From CAVRCA01 sp963719345 (GTDB lineage Bacteria > Pseudomonadota > Alphaproteobacteria > Acetobacterales > Acetobacteraceae), in the NCBI GenBank assembly GCA_963719345.1, contig CAVRCA010000001.1:992001-1056000 (forward strand): DNA of 64,000 nucleotides. Reading direction: 5' to 3'. A program made the translations under genes and the position numbers. Under the pieces are notes generated by a model. The model ran no database searches. It was not told the origin of the DNA and worked only from the letters and a program-made list of their open reading frames with translations. Positions 27,702-35,159 of this stretch are shown here, in pieces (position 1 is the stretch's first letter; every line of letters starts with the position of its first letter).

Positions 27702-29180
27702 ATGCCGAAGATCATTCCCGTGTCCAGCTTCGATTGCGTCGTGTTCGGCGCGACCGGCGATCTCACCCTGCGCAAGCTGCTGCCGGCGCTCTACTACCGT
27801 TTCCGGGATCGGCAGATGCCGGCCGACTCCCGGGTGATCGCGGCGGCCCGCTCCGAACTATCCAACGAGAGCTACCGGCAACGGGCAGCGAAGGCCCTCA
27901 AACAGCATGTCGCACACGAAGACCTCGATCCGAAGATTGCGGAGCAGTTCTATCGGCAACTCACCTACGTGCGGGTGGACGGGACCACCGACCAGGGCTG
28001 GGACGAGTTGGGCCGCGTGCTGGCCGACATGCCGGACCGGGTCCGGGTGTTCTACCTGGCGACCTCGCCCGACCTCTACGGGCCGATCTGCGCCCATATC
28101 GGCAAGCACAACCTCAACACCCCGGAAGCCCGCGTGGTGCTCGAAAAGCCGATCGGCCACGACCTCAACTCCGCCCGGGCGATCAACGACGAGGTCGGAA
28201 AAGTGTTTTCCGAGGCCCGGACCTTCCGCATCGACCATTATCTCGGCAAGGAGACGGTGCAAAACCTGCTTGCCCTGCGATTCGCCAACTCGATCTTCGA
28301 GCGGCTGTGGAACACCGACGTGATCGACCACGTCCAGATCACGGTGGGCGAGACGGTCGGCGTCGAAGGCCGCGGCGGCTACTACGACCACTCCGGCGCG
28401 CTGCGCGACATGGTGCAGAACCACATACTGCAGCTGCTCTGCCTGCTGGCGATGGAGGCGCCGGTCTCGCTCGACGCCGACGCCGTGCGCGACGAGAAGC
28501 TGAAAGTGCTGCGGGCGCTGCGTCCCATGCAGCAGCACGAAGCCGCCACCCTGACGGTCCGCGGCCAATACGGCCCGGGGGCGGTCAACGGGCAGCCGGT
28601 GCCGGGCTATCTCGCGGATCTCGGCTCCGATGAGCCCAGCCGGACCGAAACATTCGTGGCGCTGAAGGCGGAGGTCCGTAGCTGGCGTTGGGCCAACGTG
28701 CCGTTCTACCTGCGCAGCGGCAAGCGGTTGCCGGAGAAAGTGTCCGAGATCGTCATCCAGTACCGGGCGTTGCCGTTCACCATCTTTCCGATCGACGGCG
28801 CGGGACTGCAGCCGAACCGGCTGATCATCCGCCTGCAGCCGGAAGAGGGGATGCGTCTCGAGATGATGACCAAGGAGCCGGGGCCGGGCGGACTGCGGCT
28901 GCGGCCGACCGGTCTCGACATCAGCTTCGAGAAGACGTTCGCGACCCGCTACCCCGACGCCTATGAGCGGCTGCTGATGGACACCGTGCGCGGCAACGCG
29001 ACGCTGTTCATGCGGCGCGACGAGGTCGAGGCAGCGTGGACCTGGGTCGAGCCGATCATCGAGGCATGGGCCAACTCGGCAGAGTTCCCCCGCCCCTATG
29101 CGGCCGGCAGCTGGGGACCGACCGCCTCGATCGCGCTGATCGCCCGCGACGGTCGGACCTGGCACGAGGATCTCGGCTAG
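27702..29180 (+). CDS. zwf: Glucose-6-phosphate 1-dehydrogenase
   Basis: 492 residues, full length. It oxidises glucose 6-phosphate to 6-phosphogluconolactone with NAD(P), the entry to the pentose phosphate and Entner-Doudoroff routes. Nucleotide loop FGATGDLT (residues 15-22), catalytic RIDHYLGKE (176-184, His179) and substrate segment YLRSGKRLPEK are present. Neither pgl nor edd is adjacent, so this may be an extra copy, and its neighbours do not share a pathway with it. The ATG at 27702 was chosen at the family start. Confidence 0.96.
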   Translation: MPKIIPVSSFDCVVFGATGDLTLRKLLPALYYRFRDRQMPADSRVIAAARSELSNESYRQRAAKALKQHVAHEDLDPKIAEQFYRQLTYVRVDGTTDQGWDELGRVLADMPDRVRVFYLATSPDLYGPICAHIGKHNLNTPEARVVLEKPIGHDLNSARAINDEVGKVFSEARTFRIDHYLGKETVQNLLALRFANSIFERLWNTDVIDHVQITVGETVGVEGRGGYYDHSGALRDMVQNHILQLLCLLAMEAPVSLDADAVRDEKLKVLRALRPMQQHEAATLTVRGQYGPGAVNGQPVPGYLADLGSDEPSRTETFVALKAEVRSWRWANVPFYLRSGKRLPEKVSEIVIQYRALPFTIFPIDGAGLQPNRLIIRLQPEEGMRLEMMTKEPGPGGLRLRPTGLDISFEKTFATRYPDAYERLLMDTVRGNATLFMRRDEVEAAWTWVEPIIEAWANSAEFPRPYAAGSWGPTASIALIARDGRTWHEDLG

Positions 29181-29199
29181 ACAAAAACAGGAGGAAGCG

Positions 29200-29952
29200 A
29201 TGCCCGTATTGAACCGCCCGGATGGGTCTATCCACTACCGGACCCATGGCGATGGATTTCCGGTCCTGCTGTTCGCTCCGGGTGGCTTGCGGTCACGAAT
29301 GGAGATGTGGCCGGCCCCCGCCGAAGGGCCACCCCGGCCCTGGGTGGACTGGACGCAAGCGCTGCCGGCGGCGGGCTTTACGGCCATTGCCATGGATCAG
29401 CGCAATGCCGGGCAATCCCGCACCGACATCAGAGCCGACCATGGTTGGCACACCTATGCGGCAGACCATTTGGCGCTGATGGACCATCTTGGGTTCGACA
29501 AGTTCCACGTCCTTGGCGGCTGCATTGGCGGCAGCTTTTCCCTCAAGGCGATACAGATGGCGCCGGAGCGCGTCACCGCGGCCGTGTTGCAGAACCCGAT
29601 CGGCCTGCATCCCGAGCAACCGGACTATTTCCCGAACAGTCATGCGGAATGGAGCCGTGAGCAACGCGCCGCCCGTCCCGAGCTGGACGAGGAGGCACTT
29701 GCCGCATTCGGCCACAACATGTGGGATCATGACTTCGTCTTTTGCGTCGACCGCGCATTTGCCCAAAATTGCCCGGTGCCGACATTCCTGCTGCCTGGGA
29801 GCGACGTTCCCCATCCGGCGGCAACCAGCGCCGAACTTGCCGCGACGCTGCCGGGCGTCGAAATACTGACCGAGTGGCGCGGGCCGGACCACCTGGGCGA
29901 GCAGGAGAGCCGGGTCGTGGGATTTCTGCGGCGTCATACGCCAAGGACGTGA
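29200..29952 (+). CDS. Alpha/beta hydrolase with Cys at the nucleophile elbow
   Basis: 250 residues. AMDQRNAGQS (about residues 64-73) and the elbow GGCIGG (Cys108) mark an alpha/beta hydrolase. Cys replaces the usual Ser, as in dienelactone hydrolases and some uncharacterised relatives. An acid near LLPGSDVPHP and His in GPDHLGEQ could complete a triad. Good AGGAGG site 20 bp after the zwf stop, so probably co-transcribed with zwf. Confidence 0.85.
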   Translation: MPVLNRPDGSIHYRTHGDGFPVLLFAPGGLRSRMEMWPAPAEGPPRPWVDWTQALPAAGFTAIAMDQRNAGQSRTDIRADHGWHTYAADHLALMDHLGFDKFHVLGGCIGGSFSLKAIQMAPERVTAAVLQNPIGLHPEQPDYFPNSHAEWSREQRAARPELDEEALAAFGHNMWDHDFVFCVDRAFAQNCPVPTFLLPGSDVPHPAATSAELAATLPGVEILTEWRGPDHLGEQESRVVGFLRRHTPRT

Positions 29953-30050
29953 GGCGACGTGCGCTCACGCGGTTTGCGCGTCGCAAGAACACCGTAGCCG
30001 GGATTGTCGGCAGGGCACAATCGGCAGACCGCGGCGATCAATCCTGATGT

Positions 30051-30791
30051 TCAGCGAGGCAGATCATCGTTGCAGCAGATGCATGCCTTGGCATCGCCGC
30101 GCTGCAGCCCGGGTGGGTCCAGGAACCGGCTGATCCAATCTCCGATCCGGGCACACTCATTGGGCTCTTGATAGGAGGCTGCCGCGGCGTCGGCGCCCGC
30201 ACCGTATTTGTCTCGCCTGTGCTCGACCAGCGCCTTGCCGAACTCTGGCGTGAACTCCGGGTGAAACTGAAACGAGATGGCGTCGCCGTAATCCAGCCCA
30301 GCAAAGGGGGTGAACACGTTGTCCACGGTCACGCGAGCACCCGGTGGGCATACGATGACTTGGTCCTGGTGCGACGCGGGGACACGCACCTCGACCGCAT
30401 CGTCCATCCACGGCGCGCGGTGCCGCACATGGTAGCGCTGCACCCCCATGCCCCACCCCTTCGGTGACTTGTCGACGTAACCACCGAACGCCTGCGCCAT
30501 AGCCTGGTGCCCGAAGCAGATGCCGACCAGCTTGGCCCGGCCCTTCGCGTCTTGCAGAAAGCGGATCAGCCCGGGAATCCAGGGCAAGTCCTCATAGATA
30601 CCGGCCGGCGACCCCGTGAGCACATAGGCCTCGCAACCCGTCACGTCGGCAGGCAGCGCTCCCGCTGTCACATCGTGGATGGCCGTGTTCCGGGTCGGGC
30701 CGAGCAGCTGCTTCACCATTGCGCCGTAACTACCGTGGTCGACCCGCAACGCCTCCGGCGGGTCGCCGCATTGCAGGATGCCGATCGTCAC
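30051..30791 (-). CDS. Class I glutamine amidotransferase (GuaA N-domain-like)
   Basis: 246 residues from GTG 30791, which overlaps the upstream stop (GTGA) and has GGGAGAG 9 bp before it. VLTGSPAGIYEDLPW, the nucleophile loop GICFGHQAMAQAFGG (Cys92) and FQFHPEFTPEF (His and Glu) form a complete triad. No synthetase domain is attached. Such stand-alone proteins hydrolyse gamma-glutamyl amides or act as cysteine-type peptidases. Coupled to the acetyltransferase gene. Confidence 0.88.
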   Translation of the reverse strand: MTIGILQCGDPPEALRVDHGSYGAMVKQLLGPTRNTAIHDVTAGALPADVTGCEAYVLTGSPAGIYEDLPWIPGLIRFLQDAKGRAKLVGICFGHQAMAQAFGGYVDKSPKGWGMGVQRYHVRHRAPWMDDAVEVRVPASHQDQVIVCPPGARVTVDNVFTPFAGLDYGDAISFQFHPEFTPEFGKALVEHRRDKYGAGADAAAASYQEPNECARIGDWISRFLDPPGLQRGDAKACICCNDDLPR

Positions 30792-31464
30792 GCGCGCTCT
30801 CCCGCGAAGGTCAGCTTGTCCTTCTGTCGGCCCTCGGCGTCGAAGTTCTCCGGCCGCAGCCAAGCCTCGTAGCCGGCCCGCAGATAGGAATGCCAATCCC
30901 CGTCCGTCATCGCGAACCAGGCCGTGTCGCGGTTCCGGCCTTTCTGTATCATGTGCTGGCGGAACACGCCTTCGGGGGTGAAGCCGAAGCGTTCGGCGGC
31001 GCGCTTCGATGGCTCGTTCAGGTTGTTGCACTTCCACTCGAACCGCCGATACCCCAACGTGTCGAACACGTAGGCGGCAAACAGGTACAGCGCTTCCGTC
31101 GCGATGCGGGTGCGCGCAATCGCCGGGCCCCACAAGATGTGGCCGATCTCGATGACGCCGTAGGTTGGGTCGATCCGCATCAAGGATTGCCGCCCCTCGG
31201 CTTGCCCCGTGGCACGGTCGATCACCGCGAAAAAGAGCGGGTCTTCCGAGCTGGCCGCCTTTTCAATCCAGGGCGCAAAATCGGTCTCACCCGATGGCGC
31301 GTCCTCGAACAGGTAGCGGAAGCGGTCATCGGCGCCGGGCTGCCGAGCCGAGCGAAACAGGTCCGCACCGTGACGCTCCGCGTCGAGAGGCTCCAAACGC
31401 ACGTAGCGCCCGTTCAAGGCGACACGCTCCGGGCGCGCACGCCGTTCCAGTTGGTCAGGTCCAT
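30788..31464 (-). CDS. GNAT acetyltransferase (RimJ/RimL type), N-terminal frame uncertain
   Basis: About 225 residues. ALNGRYVRLEPLDAERHG at the start and the acetyl-CoA region RRFEWKCNNLNEPSKRAAERFGF identify a RimJ/RimL-like N-acetyltransferase. The natural start appears to be ATG 31464 (MDLTNWNGVR), but that frame hits a stop after 16 codons, and the family sequence continues one frame over from about 31440. A single-base change within the first 12 codons is implied. The open frame itself could start at 31498 with unrelated sequence. Overlaps the amidotransferase start by 4 bp. Confidence 0.75.
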
Positions 31465-31660
31465 GCCTTACGCGACCACCCGCGGCCCGGACCGTCAACT
31501 GCGACGACGCTTTCTCCTTCCCCGAGGCGCACGAACACGTAGTCGCACCGGCCGTCGTCCAGGATCTGCACGCGGTGGATCACGCCCGGGTGACGGGCCC
31601 GGCTCGCGCTGATCAGGGCGAACGAAGACGAGGTGGCCGGGAAACAGCGAGCTGGTCATG
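31457..31660 (-). pseudogene. Small ORF of about 67 residues, apparently frameshifted
   Basis: From ATG 31660 the frame reads MTSSLFPGHLVFVRPDQ; from about 31605 a second frame reads RHPGVIHRVQILDDGRCDYV and ends WSRKAWT at a TGA (31459-31457) that overlaps the acetyltransferase ATG at 31464. Joined, it looks like one compact beta-rich protein coupled to the acetyltransferase. No family recognised. The evidence is residue composition and the overlap only. Confidence 0.35.
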
Positions 31661-31699
31661 GAAGCCTCACGGTATAATCCTGTGGGCCGCTTCCGCGGC

Positions 31700-31912
31700 G
31701 GCACGGCCATCCTGTAGCGTACAGGTGCCGATCGCGGCGGTTTGCGTGACCCGGCCAGCCGATTGCCGGGGCCAGCCGTTCCGGGACACGGCGAGGCCGG
31801 CCAGGGGCCGACCTCAGCCGCGATCGCCAACGCCGTGAAGGACGCGACGGGCGTGCGCCTGCGCGACCTTTGTTGTCCGCGGCGCGCGTCAGGGAGGCGA
31901 TCGGCGTCTGAA
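31700..31912 (+). pseudogene. Remnant C-terminus of a xanthine/aldehyde dehydrogenase molybdopterin subunit
   Basis: This 310-bp interval (31661-31971) has no intact gene. On the plus strand it holds GHGEAGQGPTSAAIANAVKD followed by ATGVRLRDL, the C-terminal signature of xanthine dehydrogenase-family molybdenum-binding subunits. It is preceded in another frame by RPADCRGQPF, which matches the usual stretch just before it, and followed one frame over by LLSAARVREAIGV and a stop. Two frame changes and the absence of the other 700 residues mark it as a relic. Its orientation is opposite to both neighbours. Confidence 0.55.
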
Positions 31913-31971
31913 GGCGAGGCGGTCGATCGGAGTGCCAACCGAGTGCCTCGCCCACGACGACGACGCCGTCG

Positions 31972-33633
31972 TCAGAAATCCATGTCTCCCATGCCGCCCA
32001 TACCTCCCATCCCGCCCATGCCACCACCCGGCGGCATCGCGGGCGCCTTCTTCTCGGGCCGCTCGGCCACCATCGCCTCGGTGGTCAGCAGCAGCCCGGC
32101 GACCGAGGCGGCATTTTGGAGCGCCGTGCGCACCACCTTGGTCGGGTCGATGATGCCCGCAGCCACGAGGTCCTTGAACTCGTTGCCCTGCGCATCGAAA
32201 CCCCACGCGTACTCGTCCCGGTCCAACACCTTGCCGGAGACGACGGCGCCGTCCTCGCCGGCGTTCTCGGCGATCTGGCGCAGCGGGGTCTGCACCGCCT
32301 TGCGGACGATCTCGATGCCAAAGCGCTGGTCGTCGTTCTCGGCGTGCAGCTTGGACAGCACCAGGCTGGCCCGGGCGAGGGCGACACCGCCGCCGGGGAC
32401 GATCCCCTCCTCGACCGCCGCGCGGGTTGCATGCAGGCCGTCATCGACGCGGTCCTTGCGCTCCTTCACCTCGACCTCGGTCGAGCCGCCGACCCGGATC
32501 ACCGCGACGCCGCCGGCGAGCTTGGCCAACCGCTCCTGCAGCTTCTCGCGGTCGTAGTCCGAGGTGGTCTCCTCGATCTGCGCCCGGATCTGGCCGCAGC
32601 GGCCCTGGATGTCGGATTTCTGGCCGGCCCCCTCGACGATCGTCGTGTTCTCCTTCTCGATGAGAACCCGCTTGGCGCGGCCCAGCATCTGCAGGGTGAC
32701 GGTCTCGAGCTTGATGCCGAGGTCCTCGCTGATCACCTGCCCGCCGGTCAGGATGGCGATGTCCTCGAGCATCGCCTTGCGGCGGTCGCCAAAGCCCGGC
32801 GCCTTCACCGCCGCCACCTTGAGGCCGCCGCGCAGCTTGTTGACCACCAAGGTGGCCAGCGCCTCGCCCTCGATGTCCTCGGCGATGATCAGCAGCGGCC
32901 GGCCGGACTGCACCACGCTCTCCAGCAGCGGCAGCATCGGCTGCAGGCCGGACAGCTTCTTCTCGTGGATCAGGATATACGGCTGGTCGAGCTCGGCGTT
33001 CATCCGCTCGGCGTTGGTGATGAAGTAGGGCGAGACGTAGCCGCGGTCGAACTGCATGCCCTCGACGATGTCGAGCTCGGTCTGGACGCCCTTGGCCTCC
33101 TCGACCGTGATGACGCCCTCGTTGCCGACCTTCTGCATCGCCTCGGAAATCATCCGGCCGATCTCGGAATCGCCGTTCGCGGAAATGGTGCCGACCTGAG
33201 CCGTCTCGGCCGGGCTGCTGATTTTCCTGGTCTGCTTGTTCAGTTCCGCCACGACGGCCGTCACGGCGCGATCGACGCCGCGCTTGAGGTCCATCGGGTT
33301 CATGCCGGCGGCTACCGCCTTGGCGCCCTCGCGGACGATCGCCTGCGCCAGCACGGTCGCCGTCGTGGTGCCGTCGCCGGCGACGTCGCTGCTCTTGCTG
33401 GCGACCTCGCGCACCATCTGGGCGCCCATGTTCTCGAACTTGTCGGCGAGCTCGATCTCTTTCGCCACCGTCACGCCGTCCTTGGTGATCCGCGGCGCGC
33501 CGAAACTCTTGTCGAGCACCACGTTGCGGCCTTTCGGACCGAGCGTCACCTTCACCGCTTCCGCGAGGATGTCCACGCCGCGCAGCATGCGCTGACGCGC
33601 GTCACCGCCGAACCGGACGTCTTTAGCTGCCAT
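31972..33633 (-). CDS. groEL: Chaperonin GroEL (60 kDa), without an adjacent groES
   Basis: 553 residues, full length. DVAGDGTTTATVLAQAI (ATP site), the invariant catalytic Asp region and the C-terminal GGM repeat ending in DMDF are present. It folds substrate proteins with GroES in the cytoplasm. Upstream on the same strand, 59 bp away, is an MmgE/PrpD gene rather than groES, and no CIRCE element is visible before the start. It is therefore probably a secondary copy expressed with the catabolic genes. AGAAGGGA precedes the ATG. Confidence 0.97.
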   Translation of the reverse strand: MAAKDVRFGGDARQRMLRGVDILAEAVKVTLGPKGRNVVLDKSFGAPRITKDGVTVAKEIELADKFENMGAQMVREVASKSSDVAGDGTTTATVLAQAIVREGAKAVAAGMNPMDLKRGVDRAVTAVVAELNKQTRKISSPAETAQVGTISANGDSEIGRMISEAMQKVGNEGVITVEEAKGVQTELDIVEGMQFDRGYVSPYFITNAERMNAELDQPYILIHEKKLSGLQPMLPLLESVVQSGRPLLIIAEDIEGEALATLVVNKLRGGLKVAAVKAPGFGDRRKAMLEDIAILTGGQVISEDLGIKLETVTLQMLGRAKRVLIEKENTTIVEGAGQKSDIQGRCGQIRAQIEETTSDYDREKLQERLAKLAGGVAVIRVGGSTEVEVKERKDRVDDGLHATRAAVEEGIVPGGGVALARASLVLSKLHAENDDQRFGIEIVRKAVQTPLRQIAENAGEDGAVVSGKVLDRDEYAWGFDAQGNEFKDLVAAGIIDPTKVVRTALQNAASVAGLLLTTEAMVAERPEKKAPAMPPGGGMGGMGGMGGMGDMDF

Positions 33634-33692
33634 TATCTTTTCCCTTCTTGAAACGCGCTCTTTCCCGGCAATGCCCGCCGAGAGACTGATCG

Positions 33693-35156
33693 TTACGGCA
33701 CCCAGGATGTTTCGGCCAGTGTGTTCCCGGAGACCGCCGCGGCTGGTCTTGTCGCCCGGGCCGCCGGTAGCGAACTGGGCGGCGCGGATTTGCCGAGACG
33801 TCGCACGATCTGGGCCATGTCACCGATCCGCTCCAGCAATTCCAGGCGCTCGAAGATCGGCATGATGTCCTGCCGCGGCAAAGCGCGCTTGGCACAGTCG
33901 TAGAATTTTTCCCACAGCTCGTCGCTCGACATCGGATTGTCGCCGCCGCGCCCCACCTGGTCCTCGATGCGGCGAGAGAGCGTTCGCCCGTCCTTCAGCG
34001 TGACGATGACTTCCGCTCCGAACTGCTTGGCCAACTCGTTCGTCATCTCCGGGTGCGGCCCGGCCTGCGTGACCGCCAGCAGACGCTGGATGCGCGGGTC
34101 GGAATGGGCTTCGCCCTCGAAATGCGCGAGGCGGACCGCCTGATCCACCAGGGCACGGGCAACGACGTACTGAAGGCTGAACTTGGCGCCGAGCGGCGTC
34201 CTGGGGTCCGGGTTGTTGGTGTGCGGCAGGCGCCGGGGGTGGACGAGAATGCGGATCCCGGTGATGTCATCCGCCGCAAAACTTCCTTCCCGGCCGAGCG
34301 ACAGCGCCATCAAGATCGCCGAATGTGTGCTGCCGCAGCAGGGGAATTGCTTGAGGCCCATCAACTCGCTTTCGAGTTCCAGCGGCGCCGCCCACCCCTC
34401 GAACATCCTGTCGGTGTCGTAATTGCCGGGTCCGTTGAAGGCCATGAGGAAGCCCTGCCGGTGCTCGAGGGCTGACGGATTGGCGTCAAATCCGCGTTCG
34501 GCCAGGAGCGCGGCAAGCAGGCCGCTGCGGCAGCAATGGCCGACATGCAGCGGCTTCGTCATCGTGCCGAAATTCGCCTTCAGCCCGGCGGCGAGGGACG
34601 CCGCGATGGCAAGCGCGGTCGCAATCTTCTCCGCGCCGAGCCCGATCGCGTGACCGACGGCCGCCGCGGCCCCGAACACGCCGAGGGTGGTGGTCGGGTG
34701 CCACCCTTTGTCGTAATGGTAAAAGTTCACGGCCCGGGCGATGCGGATCTCGGTCTCGATGCCAATGGCGTACGCCGTGACCAGCGCCTGCCCCGACAGC
34801 GACCGCTCCTCGGCCAACGCCAGCAGCGGCGACACGACGGGCACCGACTGGTGGCCGCCCATGGGAAAACTGAAATCGTCGTAATCCAACGCGTGCGAGG
34901 CGGTTCCGTTGACGAAGGCGGCATCGAGGGCCGAAGTCCGCCGGTCGGTGCCGAGTACGGTACACTCGCCTGGCGCGTCGCCGACGCCCGGCGTCGCGAG
35001 CAGGATCTGCGTGCAGGGTTCGGCCGCGCCGGCCAGGGTCACGCCGATCGTGTCGATGATCGCGGTACGGGCGACGGCGAGCGCCTTCGGCGTCACCTCC
35101 TCCCACGCGAAGTCACGTATCTTGCGGCCGAGCAGCAGGGCAAATGGTTCCGACAT
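33693..35156 (-). CDS. MmgE/PrpD family protein (first)
   Basis: 487 residues. MmgE/PrpD proteins include 2-methylcitrate dehydratase and cis-aconitate decarboxylase. HALDYDDFSFPMGGHQSVP (about residues 88-106) and KANFGTMTKPLHVGHCCRSG (about 187-206) are the conserved active-site regions; KQFPCCGSTHSAI follows. Its ATG is 3 bp from the stop of the dehydrogenase frame upstream, so it is in the same operon. A C-terminal tail of about 30 residues rich in Ala and Pro is not part of the family fold. Role inferred: hydration, dehydration or decarboxylation of a tricarboxylic acid. Confidence 0.9.
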   Translation of the reverse strand: MSEPFALLLGRKIRDFAWEEVTPKALAVARTAIIDTIGVTLAGAAEPCTQILLATPGVGDAPGECTVLGTDRRTSALDAAFVNGTASHALDYDDFSFPMGGHQSVPVVSPLLALAEERSLSGQALVTAYAIGIETEIRIARAVNFYHYDKGWHPTTTLGVFGAAAAVGHAIGLGAEKIATALAIAASLAAGLKANFGTMTKPLHVGHCCRSGLLAALLAERGFDANPSALEHRQGFLMAFNGPGNYDTDRMFEGWAAPLELESELMGLKQFPCCGSTHSAILMALSLGREGSFAADDITGIRILVHPRRLPHTNNPDPRTPLGAKFSLQYVVARALVDQAVRLAHFEGEAHSDPRIQRLLAVTQAGPHPEMTNELAKQFGAEVIVTLKDGRTLSRRIEDQVGRGGDNPMSSDELWEKFYDCAKRALPRQDIMPIFERLELLERIGDMAQIVRRLGKSAPPSSLPAARATRPAAAVSGNTLAETSWVP

Positions 35157-35159
35157 CGA

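Noticed and set aside
31972..33700. CIRCE heat-shock operator before groEL
   Set aside because: The 60 bp before the start contain no TTAGCACTC/GAGTGCTAA dyad.
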